Assembly (NCBI GenBank): GCA_918807975.1 | Contig: OU964918.1 | Span: 32,100,477-32,164,476 of the forward strand | DNA from: Aplidium turbinatum | Taxonomy: Eukaryota > Chordata > Ascidiacea > Aplousobranchia > Polyclinidae | Reading direction: 5' to 3' | Length of the DNA stretch: 64,000 nucleotides | Part shown: piece after piece, positions 36,839-48,492 of the stretch | Layout: the number at the start of each line of letters is the position of its first letter | How positions within the stretch are numbered: the first letter of the stretch is position 1 | The notes under the pieces: model-generated | What the model was told of the DNA's origin: nothing | The model's input: the letters and a program-made list of their open reading frames with translations, nothing else | Database searches by the model: none | Program-made: the position numbers and the translations under genes

Positions 36839-36905
36839 AGGGTGAATTGAGCCCACGTCGCCAGTTTGCTTCCTCCCTAACTCTAGACCGCTGGGCTTTG
36901 CCCGT
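36839..36905 (-). repeat. tRNA-derived sequence (possible SINE head)
   Basis: The minus strand reads AAGCCCAGCGGTCTAGAGTT then AGGG (A box-like) and ACGTGGGCTCAATTCACCC (B box-like), spaced as in a tRNA. The cloverleaf is imperfect. Confidence 0.45.
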
Positions 36906-37095
36906 ACCGGTATTGGATTTCTTTCAGGGGTTTTCTTTGCCTACCTTGCTTTTCGTGATGACCTAACGCAACAAGAGTGTTCCCTTCAGACCGTTAACAC
37001 TTTTGATATCCCACCAAGGTCGATCAACGTAGCAACTGTCTTTTGGTCTTGTTTTTTTACTTACCTAAATTGTTTTAAAAAAATTAGGCTAGGCC

Positions 37096-37422
37096 CAGTG
37101 ACGGCTGGTGCTGTTATGAGCAGTGGGGCTGCAAACGATTTCGCGAGAGTCTCCCCCCCCCCCAAAAAAAAATCGCATTAAATTTGGTGCACTCTGAGCA
37201 TGTTTTTACACCAAATTTAAAAAAATTCATTTAAACTTTGTTGAAAAGTTGATGTATTCCTAAGCTGTATTTAAAAAAACTAAGGTATTGCTTTGGAGAC
37301 AAACTTTTCTAGTAGGCCTAGGCCTATTGAGCTTAGTCTTGACTATAGCCTAGCCGTTGCATACAAGGTTCAAGTGATTTTGGATGCCCTAGTAGCACTT
37401 CCTATGACCTGTTGAATTCTCT
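37096..37422. repeat. Possible hAT element end interrupted by the BEL/Pao insertion
   Basis: CAGTGACGGCTGGTGCTG followed by a GTGGGGCTGC block resembles one end of ZMYM-type hAT elements. No matching second end was found on either side of the LTR element. Confidence 0.35.
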
Positions 37423-37427
37423 AACTC

Positions 37428-37739
37428 TGTCTAAAACGTTTTTTGCCTAGACTGGATAAAGTGCAGGCCTTACTTATTAGAAGAAATGGTGTATTGAAAA
37501 CGACAATAATAAAACGAAACAAACAGTTGCTTACCGAATTCTTACATATTCCCTAGTCACTCCAAATCTCCAGTTCTCCAGATTTATAAAACAATGACCA
37601 CTCCAGTCCATGCCAAAACGTAAAAAGAAAGATCAACTAGCCAAAATTGTTAATGCATGGCCGGGTCACTCAAGCATGAAAATAGAATGGAGCGGAGATA
37701 CCACAATAATATTAAATGGGCGGGGAATCGTTTCTAACA
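37428..37739 (-). repeat. BEL/Pao 3' LTR
   Basis: 312 bp, TG...CA, identical by eye to 44848-45159. Confidence 0.95.
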
Positions 37740-38637
37740 TACCCACCCCCAAAACCAGAGTTTAACAAATGAGGGTTTTACCAATGTAAAACGATTAAAA
37801 TGAAGCAAAACACAAACCAATTAATTGCCACAAGGTGGCCACATAAACGACAATTGACATGAATTATGCAAATGTCGACCAGAATCAAAAATATTCGCGG
37901 TTAGCAAGGATCACAATTGCAACATAAAAGCTGGCTTGCATTACACACAAACCTAATAGAACATACATAACAGTAGCTCGAAGACACGCCCAAGAAGAGT
38001 TAATAAACCCTTTTGACCAACATGCTTAGCGATTGCTAAGAATAAGCACAAAAACATAAGTCTACCGACAACTGGAAGTCAGCATAAACGGATACACGAA
38101 AAACAAATGATAGCATACATGGTACCAGTGGCAGAAGTGGGGATATGGCATAAACAAAAGCACACATACAACCTAATACTGCGCAATGCTATGACCAGCG
38201 CAAGTGACATTAACGTCAGAGCAAAAGTAGGCTACCAGAAAAAACACGCGACTGTTAAGTCGAGTCGTGATAGTTAAGCAATGAATTGACAAAACACAAA
38301 AAAAATAATATCGCACATAGCAAAAGCTTTAGTAGTGAGACAGGTGTGTGAAATAGTCAGACCAAAAACAGAGCTAGACTGCTACAGTGTAAATAACTGC
38401 AGGATGCAAATAGAAACAACACTATTGATGGGAGTCAATAACACAGTTATGGCAGAACTGCTGGATGCAAATGCATCGACGACGCCGCGCTAGCTGCGGT
38501 AGTGAGGAGCACAAGAATAATAATAGTAAAATAAACACAAACACGCAATACAATTCAAATATGAAACCTAAGCAGCATGAGCAATGTCAGTTGTGCAATC
38601 GTGCCAACCAGCCAGCCTAGAAAACAAAATTGTCATT

Positions 38638-41600
38638 TTAAAAGTCCATACTGCCCTCTAGCAGGCAGATCTTTCTGATGTCGCGAACAAACTCTGTACC
38701 GTCAGCAACCTTTACTCGCACGCGTCTGACAAGTTTATTAGTGTCCGGCATAACTTCCTTTACAATAGCCTTGGGCCAGTGCCCACGTTTAGTTGCCTCG
38801 TCCGTTACCAGTACCAAATCGCCTGGTTTCAAGCTTGGAGATGTGCCAAACCACTTTTGTCGGGGCTGCAACAGAGGGAGATATTGCAACAGCCATTGTT
38901 CCCAAAACTTGTTTGTGAGGTATTGGGTCTTTCTCCAAGAGCGTCGATAACCGTCAGCCTTCATAAAAACATCTGGCGGTAGGGTGTCACAAGCTGATCC
39001 GGTGAGTATCATACTTGGAGTCAGGGCTTGCAGATCATCTGGTGACGATGGGAGCGAAGTGATGGGACGATCGTTTAAAATTCTTTCAATCTCTGCTACC
39101 AGCGTTAGAAGGTCGAACTCATCCAACGTAGCGTTTCCTACCAGCGACCGCATCAATTTTCTTAATAAACGAAAAAATATTTCGTAGAAGCCGCCTTGAT
39201 GTGAAGCACGCGGAGGGTTGAAGTGCCAGTTCGTTTCATGCCGAAGTAAGGCATCGGTGACTTTCTTTTGATGGAGGTTCTTGAGTCCTTGCCGAAGTTC
39301 GCGGTCTGCAGCAACAAAGTTTCCTCCGTTGTCACTGTACAGATCAGTAGGACAAACGTTTCTACGGCTGCAGAATCTTCGGTAGGCTTGAAGGAATGCA
39401 CTTGCCTCCAGGGATTGCACGACCTCAAAGTGCACAGCACGGGTCGCCAAACAATTAAAAATACAAACATATCGCTTAACACTGCTGCGGCCGCTCTTTA
39501 CCATCAATGGACCAAGAAGGTCAGTGCCAGCAGCTTGAAAAGGAATGGATTTGTTTACGCGTGGAGCAGGTAAGTTGCCCATCTGCTGTTTTCCGGCGGT
39601 AGCTTTCCAAAAACGACAGTTCATACAGGAATGCAAGACCCTTTTGACAGCTGATCGCCCTTTGACAATCCAATAACGGGAAGCAATGGCGGTAAGGACT
39701 TGTGAGCATCCCATGTGTCCTTCTCGTTCGTGATACCTCATGATCACTAGATCGGTGATTGGGTGCTGATGTGGGAGAATGATCGGATGCCTTCTTCCGC
39801 TTGACAGAGAAGATTGTTGCAATCGCCCACCAACTCGTAACGTTCCGTTAACAACATAGGGGTTTAGGGACTGTAGCTCCTTCAAAGCCACATGCTTCTT
39901 CAACTGCAAGTCGGACACGAGTTCCACCGGGGCGTCAAATCCTGGGTGGTTATGGAGAACTGCGAACACCGTCGGGTATGCTTGATGCTGGGCGGCTGTG
40001 ACAATGGCAAGTTCAGCTTCGTCCATCTCCTCGACACTGAGCGAATCTGTCTTAACAGTCAAGGAGTCATCTCGGCATTTCCTTTTCAGGTACAATTTGA
40101 AGCGAAGCAACCATGCAACCGTTCTTTGCAGATCGTGGAAATGCGAGTAGCGGGTAAACAACCGACATAGAGAGTCTGAGTCCGTAATCGTGTGTTGCTG
40201 AGCTGAGCAACGTTCAATGTTTTTAACCTCTGGATCGTCTGACGAAATTCCGCCAACAAAGTCGGGCTGGTTTGGCCAATTGCTCGTGACATCATGCAAA
40301 AACTTAGGACCATTAAACCAAAGCTTAGCGGTATTAACTTTATCAGGCCAAACTCCCCGAGACGCGAGGTCAGCGGGGTTTAAGGTAGTCGGTACATAAT
40401 GCCATTGATTGACACTGGTAAGCATGTGAATAGTGCTCAGCCTATTAGCCACAAAGGTGTGGAAACGAGTCGAAGTATTATTAATGTAACGCAGCACAAC
40501 AGTTGAGTCTGTCCATAAGACAACACAATTGAATTTAAAATCACACTCCGTCAGGATAAAATTGCAGACTTTGGCAGCGAGCACAGCAGCAGTGAGCTCC
40601 AGGCGAGGTACGCTAACAGGCTTTAATGGAGCCACTCGAGACTTGCCAAATAGAAAATTACAAATTACTACAGAATCATCATAAAACACTTTAACATAAA
40701 ACACGACCCCATAGCCACTGGTACTGGCATCACAAAAACCATGCAATTCAAAGCGGATAGCACATTTACCAAAAAGAGTCAGGCTTCTAGCGATGGAAAC
40801 ACATTCAAGCTCTGGAAGGGCCTTTAACCAAGCTTCCCAATTAATGTTTACTGGCCCAAGGCCATTAAGGGGTTCATCCCAATCAAGTTGAGCGTCACAT
40901 GCCTGCTGCAGGAGTTGCCTAGCAGGTAAAATGAAGGGTTGTATTAGACCTAGTGGGTCGTATGTTTGCGAAATCATGGAGAGAACGCCTCTCCGGGTGT
41001 TAGGCTTTTGTTGGATACTCACCCTCACCTCCATGCAATCGCTCGCAGCATTCCACACAACACCAAGGTTTTTCTGCGTTGGAAGCTGGCACTGAGGCAA
41101 ATCGACCTTCGACGCCAAGTCTTCCTGCAACACAGAACTCAAGACCTCTGCACTGTTAGACAGGAATTTAGTTAAATGGAAGCCGCCACTTTGTAATAGT
41201 TCACGCAGTTGTTGTATTAGTTCGATAGCCTGATCCGGCGATTCACATGAATGACAAATATCGTCAACATAAACATTTTTTAAAACTGTGTTAACAGTGT
41301 TTTGATCAGCACCTGCTTCATTGTCTTTGGCAGTCATCCGAAGTGCGAAGGCAGCACAGCATGGCGACGACTTTGCTCCAAACACATGAGTTTGCATACG
41401 GTAGTCGACAGGTTCCCGCTTGAGATCATCGTCCGGATACCATAAGAATCGAAAGGCATCCCTGTCTCCTTCGTCTACACGTACTTGGGAAAACATGGCC
41501 TTAATATCGCCCACAACAGCGATCGGATGTTGCCTGAAGCGAAACAATGTTCCTACAAGGTTATTGGTGAGATCTGGGCCATGAAGCAGCTTGTCATTTA

Positions 41601-44244
41601 ATGACACGCCTTTAAACTTCGCGCTGCAGTCGAAAACGACTCTAAACTTGGCCGCATTGGTCGTGCAGTGATGGGGCACATAGCACGTCTTCCCTGGTGT
41701 GTCTACCACACCAGTTTCAAGTGGCACAGCATAGCCACATTTAACATATTCCTGCATTTTATCACGATACTTATTGAATAACACCGGGTCAGTAATAAAT
41801 CGGCGCTTCATTCCCTCTAGGCGCTTGAGTGCCATAGAGCGATTATTGCACAAGTCCGGGTCTTCATCCTTCCACAACAGCCCTACAGAATAGTGTCCAT
41901 CCACCTTCTTCACCGTGTCCTGCATGATCTGCAGCGCACGTTTATCCTCAATTGAAGGACAGGGGGCCTGTGGCTCATCGATGTCATTAAAATCCTGCAA
42001 CAATACATTTAACATTCTATCGCAAGACTCCTTTACGCTAAGAAAGTTTACCATTACTGGTGAGTTGAGTTGCCTATCGCCACCATCTTTCCCATAAATG
42101 GTCCAACCCAGAAGAGTGTGCAGTCCACATGGTTCTCCTGGTGCGCCAGTACGAACTTCCTGCAAAAGATAAGCCTGGTGAAGATCGCTACCCAATAACA
42201 ACTCAACCTTCCTATCTTTTAGTTCAGGGAACTTTAAGTCCTCCAAATGACTATATGCACTACTAAGTGCTTCGGTGGGAATACTGTGGCTGACATCCAC
42301 AATCTGGTCCATCACCAGAGCATCTGCAACGGAAAACACAGCCTGCTCTTCCATTCCCTGCACAGCCAAAAAATCAATTTTCTTGTCATGAAAGGAGACA
42401 GCATTGGTGGTCAGCAACTCCACATTGCTTTTTGTCGCAGCAACCCCTAAGCGAGATACGAGGCTTGAGGAGCATAGACTGACGCTAGAACCTTCATCGA
42501 TAAAAGCATAAGTATAGGTATAGTTGGAGGGGTCTCCAGCCCATACCTTAACTGGTAAAACCTTAAAAATTGTTGTCCCAGATGTAGCTGGCACAGTTGC
42601 GGACGTTGTTGCTGAGATGCTCTTCCTCGGGGAAGAGGGACTTTCCACTTCCACACGGTTTACATGCAGAAGTGAGTTATGCCTCGATCCACACGTTGCA
42701 CAAGATTTCTTAAATCTGCAATCAACCACTCTGTGGCCTGCTCTCAAGCAACAAAAACACAGTCTATGCTTTTGCACCAGGGTTCTTCTTTCTGCAACAG
42801 GTTTTTGTTTAAACATCTCACACTTCCATAGGGCATGCGACTCTGCACACAAACAACAGGACTCTTGTTTATGGTTAGCAGATTGGGAAATCTGCTCTTG
42901 GGTTGTGCAAACCGAAGCACGCTTGTAGCCACCTTGCGGATTAGATCGAGCCAGCGATGGTTGTGGAGCTCTCTTAACATCTTTGCCTGGTTGCATAAGA
43001 TGGCCATATTGGCTGTCGGCTCGAGAGGCTGCATCCTCGACCAAGACTCTTAAATCACCAAACGTGGCACAGTCCGATCCTAAGTGATTAACATGAACAA
43101 ACTGCTCCTTTAACTTATAAGGAAGTCGCAGGAACAGCCGTTGAAGCACCTCGTCACTGTTTAAAAGGTGAGACTTACCCCAGCCATCGAAACTGACTTC
43201 ACACTTATACATCTTGTCGCAAAGCTTTGTGAGGCCCGGCGCATCCCACTCTGAAATAGGGGGTCCTTGCAGCAAATCTTCCTTCACTTTGGCCATGAGT
43301 TTTCCAGGGTTGCCAAACCTTTTTCTTAATCTATCCCATGCCATTCCATATGCTCTTTCACTATTTTGCAAGCAACTCAGGCCAGATATTACTTCCAAGG
43401 CCTGGCCTACACAATTGTCCTCCAAAAAGGCGATGCGATCTTCAAAACTTAGATAATTTGACTCAATGTATCGCTCAAAACGCCTTTTAAAGTTAAAGAA
43501 CTTTAACACATTGCCGTCAAACTTCTCAAGCGATAACCGAGGACCATGAACATTTTGAAACCCTGCACTGAGCTGGGGTTGAGGGACGACGATGGGAAAT
43601 TCACTACTATTATTAGCTTCAGTGCGAAAGGGAGATGCGCAAGGATTAAGAATATTACTAGCACTACTGCTGCCCTGAAGGATACCCTGTTCTGCTTTTA
43701 CAGGTGGTATCTTTACACCACTCTCACGGGGTGTCACGTGACTGCTAGACTCAGCAGCTTTGCCTGTGTCACTGCCTGCATCCATAACTACCGATGATGT
43801 TTGATGTGACACTTGCTTGGATTGTTCTCGGCAGCTTCGAATGAGGGTAGAGCATGCTTCAAGCAAACCATAAATGCTTTCCCCCATACGGTTCATCCTA
43901 GATTCTATTGAGCCTGATTGCTGTGGTTTGCATTTGAGTAAATCTAAACGTTTAAGGGAGAGCTTCCTTTGAAGTTCAAGGCATCTTTTCTTTACCTCCA
44001 AAACTTCAGAAGAGCTCAGGAAATCATCACTTGAGCATAGCTCCATGTCGATGGAAGTTATGCCAAGCTCGATTTCAACCAGCTCTTGTTCTAACACAAC
44101 AAGACCTGGCAGCTCTTCGCTACTGTCATGTTGACCACTAATATTAGAGGCGGCCTCATGCTGCTCTGTTGAGCCACTAGCATAACCATTTGGCTTACTC
44201 CGTCTTGGAGTTTGCTTGGGCTTTTTACGAGCCATAATTAACAC
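38638..44244 (-). CDS. BEL/Pao gag-pol polyprotein
   Basis: One continuous frame of 1868 codons. Parts in order: a gag-like region (DUF1759 type), zinc knuckles, an aspartic protease (DUF1758 type), reverse transcriptase, Pao-type RNase H, integrase with its zinc-binding and core parts, and a C-terminal DUF5641 region. This is the standard BEL/Pao arrangement and length. It is kept as part of the element record: the copy looks whole, and whether it is active cannot be told from sequence. Confidence 0.95.
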   Translation of the reverse strand: MLIMARKKPKQTPRRSKPNGYASGSTEQHEAASNISGQHDSSEELPGLVVLEQELVEIELGITSIDMELCSSDDFLSSSEVLEVKKRCLELQRKLSLKRLDLLKCKPQQSGSIESRMNRMGESIYGLLEACSTLIRSCREQSKQVSHQTSSVVMDAGSDTGKAAESSSHVTPRESGVKIPPVKAEQGILQGSSSASNILNPCASPFRTEANNSSEFPIVVPQPQLSAGFQNVHGPRLSLEKFDGNVLKFFNFKRRFERYIESNYLSFEDRIAFLEDNCVGQALEVISGLSCLQNSERAYGMAWDRLRKRFGNPGKLMAKVKEDLLQGPPISEWDAPGLTKLCDKMYKCEVSFDGWGKSHLLNSDEVLQRLFLRLPYKLKEQFVHVNHLGSDCATFGDLRVLVEDAASRADSQYGHLMQPGKDVKRAPQPSLARSNPQGGYKRASVCTTQEQISQSANHKQESCCLCAESHALWKCEMFKQKPVAERRTLVQKHRLCFCCLRAGHRVVDCRFKKSCATCGSRHNSLLHVNRVEVESPSSPRKSISATTSATVPATSGTTIFKVLPVKVWAGDPSNYTYTYAFIDEGSSVSLCSSSLVSRLGVAATKSNVELLTTNAVSFHDKKIDFLAVQGMEEQAVFSVADALVMDQIVDVSHSIPTEALSSAYSHLEDLKFPELKDRKVELLLGSDLHQAYLLQEVRTGAPGEPCGLHTLLGWTIYGKDGGDRQLNSPVMVNFLSVKESCDRMLNVLLQDFNDIDEPQAPCPSIEDKRALQIMQDTVKKVDGHYSVGLLWKDEDPDLCNNRSMALKRLEGMKRRFITDPVLFNKYRDKMQEYVKCGYAVPLETGVVDTPGKTCYVPHHCTTNAAKFRVVFDCSAKFKGVSLNDKLLHGPDLTNNLVGTLFRFRQHPIAVVGDIKAMFSQVRVDEGDRDAFRFLWYPDDDLKREPVDYRMQTHVFGAKSSPCCAAFALRMTAKDNEAGADQNTVNTVLKNVYVDDICHSCESPDQAIELIQQLRELLQSGGFHLTKFLSNSAEVLSSVLQEDLASKVDLPQCQLPTQKNLGVVWNAASDCMEVRVSIQQKPNTRRGVLSMISQTYDPLGLIQPFILPARQLLQQACDAQLDWDEPLNGLGPVNINWEAWLKALPELECVSIARSLTLFGKCAIRFELHGFCDASTSGYGVVFYVKVFYDDSVVICNFLFGKSRVAPLKPVSVPRLELTAAVLAAKVCNFILTECDFKFNCVVLWTDSTVVLRYINNTSTRFHTFVANRLSTIHMLTSVNQWHYVPTTLNPADLASRGVWPDKVNTAKLWFNGPKFLHDVTSNWPNQPDFVGGISSDDPEVKNIERCSAQQHTITDSDSLCRLFTRYSHFHDLQRTVAWLLRFKLYLKRKCRDDSLTVKTDSLSVEEMDEAELAIVTAAQHQAYPTVFAVLHNHPGFDAPVELVSDLQLKKHVALKELQSLNPYVVNGTLRVGGRLQQSSLSSGRRHPIILPHQHPITDLVIMRYHEREGHMGCSQVLTAIASRYWIVKGRSAVKRVLHSCMNCRFWKATAGKQQMGNLPAPRVNKSIPFQAAGTDLLGPLMVKSGRSSVKRYVCIFNCLATRAVHFEVVQSLEASAFLQAYRRFCSRRNVCPTDLYSDNGGNFVAADRELRQGLKNLHQKKVTDALLRHETNWHFNPPRASHQGGFYEIFFRLLRKLMRSLVGNATLDEFDLLTLVAEIERILNDRPITSLPSSPDDLQALTPSMILTGSACDTLPPDVFMKADGYRRSWRKTQYLTNKFWEQWLLQYLPLLQPRQKWFGTSPSLKPGDLVLVTDEATKRGHWPKAIVKEVMPDTNKLVRRVRVKVADGTEFVRDIRKICLLEGSMDF

Positions 44245-44426
44245 ACAGCAATATACAAGCTACAAAAAACAAAATCTGTATGGTACTTACCTTTGGTGAG
44301 GTGACAATTGACCTTCACGATGTTACGGAGAATGTCAGTAAGCAACCTACTAAAATTACAGGGTTTAACGGTAACCAGTTCTACCTGACTAGAACAATGG
44401 CCTGACAGAGTACAGGCTTAGAAGCT

Positions 44427-44820
44427 TCAATCTTTGGCAGACCTGACAAGACTGCCCAAAGTGAAGATCTATTTACAAAATTTAAACCAAGTTTACAACG
44501 TGGCGGGCTCAAAGGCACAAACCAAAAAATGAATCCTTGGCAGACCTGAAAAGACTACCCTAGGATAACAAACAACTAGTTACAAAGTTCAAAGAAACTT
44601 TACAGCATGGCAGGCTCAAAGGCACAAACCAAAAAGTTAATCCTTGGCAGACCTGAAAAGACTACCCTAGGATAACAAAACAAATTACACAACTAGCTAA
44701 AGTGAGCTAGACAAAGGCACATACCATAAATGAATCCTTGGCAGACCTGAAAAGACTACCCTAGGATAACAAACAAATTACACAACTAGCTAGAGTTAAC
44801 TAGACAGGCATAACCTTGCA
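44427..44820 (-). repeat. Tandem repeats in the BEL/Pao leader
   Basis: Four units of roughly 95-105 bp, each with CTTGGCAGACCTGAAAAGAC and CTACCCTAGGATAACAAA (first unit more diverged), between the 5' LTR and the coding start. Leader repeats of this kind can hold packaging or promoter signals; that role is only a guess here. Confidence 0.8.
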
Positions 44821-44847
44821 CCAAGCAAAGGTATGTTTTATAAATGA

Positions 44848-45159
44848 TGTCTAAAACGTTTTTTGCCTAGACTGGATAAAGTGCAGGCCTTACTTATTAG
44901 AAGAAATGGTGTATTGAAAACGACAATAATAAAACGAAACAAACAGTTGCTTACCGAATTCTTACATATTCCCTAGTCACTCCAAATCTCCAGTTCTCCA
45001 GATTTATAAAACAATGACCACTCCAGTCCATGCCAAAACGTAAAAAGAAAGATCAACTAGCCAAAATTGTTAATGCATGGCCGGGTCACTCAAGCATGAA
45101 AATAGAATGGAGCGGAGATACCACAATAATATTAAATGGGCGGGGAATCGTTTCTAACA
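44848..45159 (-). repeat. BEL/Pao 5' LTR
   Basis: 312 bp, the second copy. It is the 5' LTR because the coding region runs leftward. Confidence 0.95.
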
Positions 45160-45164
45160 AACTC

Positions 45165-45936
45165 TACAGATAACTCTTCTACATTCATGGCTCATCGCTA
45201 CTCTGCGAAATAAAGCTTCAAGGATAATTTTTAGCCAATCAGAGCGCTTGAAATCCAGAATCTCGAGCTATTTTTTGGAGCTTCTACTTTTTTCTATAGA
45301 CCTCTGCTATGTTTGGAATATGTTGTTTTTTCGTTATGATGGTCAGAAATAATAAAAAACTGAACTGATAGTATGGCTGAAAAATGATGTGATTTTGGAA
45401 AATTGTTAGTTTTTTCATTGTTGAGGAGGTCCAGTAGGCGGATTCTATAGGAGCACTGAGTAGCCCGGTTTAGTCACAATTTTGTCGACAATTTCTTGCT
45501 CTCGGATCATTTCATTATAATTCATCCAGAAAATTGAAATTTTAGAACCATAGAATTTAGAATTCTCCCATTTTTTTCTCAGTTTAAAATGCTTGAAATT
45601 CTGAAATGTTTGGAACAAATTTTGTCGAAATTGGTTGAGAAGTTTTCGTTTTATCTCTATTTTAATGTTTGACCACCAGGTGGGGGCAACTCTAGGGAGC
45701 AATGTGTTAAGAAGCATTGTGAAGAATACCCTTGTGGCAAGAATACGGTGCGATAGTGATGCAAATCGCGCCGCGTACGCGGCTGCTTTTGACTTTTTCG
45801 CTGCATGCCGCGTCGCGTGGAAGGTTGAAATGACAAAGTCGCAACGCTTGCCGCATAAACTTTCTAGAAATATCAGTTATGAAACTTCAAATTTAAATTG
45901 GAAACACGGATCACTTTTTTTCCTTTCACGGAAACC
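45165..45936. other. Sequence between BEL/Pao and the hAT stack
   Basis: 45285-45370 is a diverged fragment of the MULE-family internal region (TTTTTCTATAGACCTCTGCT, GGTCAGAAATAATAAAAAAC). The rest shows no supportable gene. Confidence 0.5.
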
Positions 45937-46481
45937 CTACTAAGCAGGGTGGCCAGATTGGCCTTTTCAAGGCCAAATTTCTCGAATTTGGCCTTTTTTA
46001 AAGTCTGTTGGCCTTAGAAATTATACGTTTGGCCTTTTTTTAGATTTGGCCTTAAATTTGGCCTTTTTTTAAATTTACTCTTCAAAATGCATAATAATCA
46101 ATATTTCTCATATATCGTAAACTTACCAGATGAAACCATATTCACCATTGTTCAATACATGTTCTATGCTTGTTTAATAGTCGTATTGTGACGCCGGCGC
46201 CAAGTCAGACTGCGCTCACCCGCTAAGGCAGCCAGTGGTGCCAGATGTCACCACTATAGCGGATTAAAACTCATCCGCTACAGTCCTTTTATACTTGCTA
46301 CCTTTTGGACTAATTCAGAATTATTTTTGCTACAATTTATTAAAATCTGGTACAATTCATAAAATATCGATAATATGAATATTATAGATATTACTTTGGA
46401 ATTATAATGTCAACCCTCAAAAGTAGGTAGCCTATACAGAAACGTAACGTGTTCACGTTTCGTTCGATCGGTAGTCTAACA

Positions 46482-47707
46482 CAGTGGTTCTCAACCGCCG
46501 GTCCGCGGACCGGTGCCGGTCAGTGTAATTATTTTGCCGGTCCGCAGAAGATCTTACTTTCTGCAGAGCTTATTTTAATGTGAAGTCATTAGCATATTGT
46601 AAAATTGTGATTGCACTGTGAAATATGCACAGCTGTAAAACTGACATATCTCCACGTAAAATTGTTTGATAGTAAAGGTGAACTTTTTGATGACCTAATT
46701 CTGTGCCGTTGATAATGTTTTTGTGACAAATTGCGCGTAGTTTTCAAAAAGTTTTGAAACACAGAAATACATAGCCAAATGGGGAATTTTGTCCTTGATT
46801 TTGAAAAATTTTAAAGTCGTTGGAGACGAAAATTTGGAATTAGATAAATTTGAAGTTCCGGGATAGTCAGGCCTGCAATGGAAATTTGCCAAAACCGGAG
46901 TTTGAGAAAGCAAAAATCTTGTTTTTCAAAGACTATGCGGAAAATTGCTCTTCGGAATAAAATGAAGATAAGCCGATTTTCTGTGGAAAATGCTGGTAAA
47001 ATGGAGTGGTGAAAAAAGTAAAAAGAGGTGCTGAGCATTGTGAGTCAACACTTGAAAGAGTTGGCTAACAATTTTGACGATCATTTTGCGTAACATGAAG
47101 ATCCTCGACATGGAAACTTTTGGATAAACAATCGATGAATGATGTCAACACATGCGACCTTAATCTTCATGAAAAAGAAAGTCTGATTGAATTACAATAT
47201 GTTGTGTTTCTACTTTGCAGTCAAGATTTGAAAAACATCATTGTGACACTTTTGGATATCTCTTGCAAACGAATTCGTGCCATCGAATTGATGGTAATTG
47301 TTTCAACTACGACAATTCTTTTTCATCTCTAGATTTAATAACAAAGCAAAGAAATCGCCTGGATGCCGAAACAGAGCTACGTGTTTTAGAAACTTCTTTG
47401 ATATCTCGTCTTCCTCACATAGGCTACTGGCAGCGTAACAGTAGGAAATTTTTCCACTGACATTGATTTTGTATGCAAATGGATTGACATTTTTTTGTTT
47501 GAGTTGATTTGATTGCCGTTTTATTCCAATTTTTGTCCTGAATACAAATCATATGCTAAAACCTTGCATTATGGTGCACAACAACAACTTTGGATAACAA
47601 AACGTTACAAATATTCATTCTATTCACTACGATCTTTGGTTGCCGGTCCGCGAACAGTTTTTTTAAATTTTGCCGGTTCCCCACTGTTAAAAGTTTGAGA
47701 ACCACTG
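46482..47707 (+). mobile_element. hAT element nested in 45945-48903 (inner 1)
   Basis: Tips CAGTGGTTCTCAACCGCCGG and CCGGTTCCCCACTG...GAGAACCACTG are inverted. The 8-bp duplication GTCTAACA is at 46474-46481 and 47708-47715. Plus-strand remnants such as LHEKESLIELQY (about 47160-47205) resemble the C-terminal half of ZBED5/SCAND3-like hAT transposases, heavily broken. Confidence 0.85.
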
Positions 47708-47762
47708 GTCTAACACAACCGCCGGCTTGCCAGCCGAGTAGCCTCCTGCTGTTAGCCTAGTT

Positions 47763-48492
47763 CAGTGATTCTCAAACTGTGTGCCGCGGCACACTAGTGT
47801 GCCGCAACAGATTCTCAAGTGTGCCGCGAATCTTTTTGAAATTTTGGAAAAGAACTGTATAAATATTTAAAATAAGCCATTCAAACAAGCATGCGACTTA
47901 AAAGCGCTTTAACTCCTTCAATAGCTGATAAATAAGCACATGTGACGATGAAACCTATTATGGCATTGCCGATACAGCAGGGTAATTGCCACGTCACTAT
48001 TGGGCTGCTGTGTTAGCTATTGCTAACAAGTAACATTACTTCCCACCATTTGGAAGCAATGAATCAAGCAATCTTTCTGCAGAAGAACAGCTCATTTGAT
48101 TTACGAAACGACCCATTTTTCAAACGCTGTTTCCACAAAAAAACTTGGATGCGTTTTGACTGTCTGCTTCCAAATTCTATTTCATGATCCCGTGCAAAAT
48201 CAATCAAAATTATATTGCCATTGCATCTTCATGGCTATGTGAACATGGCTTTTCTGTTTTGACTGAAATTAAAAGCTGTAAACGAGAGAGACTGCTTGAA
48301 ATTGACGATGAAATTCGGGTATATGTTTGTCAACTTCAGTCGAAGCTTATATTGGTATAAACAAGCACATCCATCGCATTGACACGTGAAAATAAATTTT
48401 TTTAAAGCAACTTTTCTTCTTTTGCAAGTGTGCCGCGTGCGTTTTATATTTTTTCTAATGTGCCACAAGCTGAAAAAGTTTGAGAACCACTG
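47763..48492 (+). mobile_element. hAT element nested in 45945-48903 (inner 2)
   Basis: Tips CAGTGATTCTCAAACTGTGT and AGTTTGAGAACCACTG are inverted. The 8-bp duplication GCCTAGTT is at 47755-47762 and 48493-48500. 48205-48355 encodes WLCEHGFSVLTEIKSCKRER then LLEIDDEIRV, the dimerisation end of a ZBED5/SCAND3-like transposase. 730 bp, internally deleted. Confidence 0.9.

Larger units (their letters stand above)
37428..45159 (-). mobile_element. BEL/Pao LTR retrotransposon, looks whole, young
   Basis: Two 312-bp LTRs (37428-37739 and 44848-45159) begin TG and end CA and are identical as far as I can read. A 5-bp target duplication AACTC lies at 37423-37427 and 45160-45164. The single long coding region on the minus strand (44244-38638) has BEL/Pao parts in BEL/Pao order. 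Next to the left LTR, at 37740-37755, is a purine-rich tract on the minus strand, fitting the 3' end of the element. No envelope-like part was seen. The identical LTRs imply a recent insertion. Confidence 0.96.

Noticed and set aside
38678-43797. Plus-strand frames of 60-134 codons across the BEL/Pao element
   Set aside because: They are shadows of the long minus-strand coding region.
37096-45300. A complete hAT element interrupted by BEL/Pao
   Set aside because: Only one end (CAGTGACGGCTGG) was found; no inverted partner or 8-bp duplication on the other side.
45664-45690. CCACCAGGTGGGGGCAACTC as a CTCF-like site
   Set aside because: One short match in 64 kb is expected by chance often enough, and nothing else marks a boundary here.
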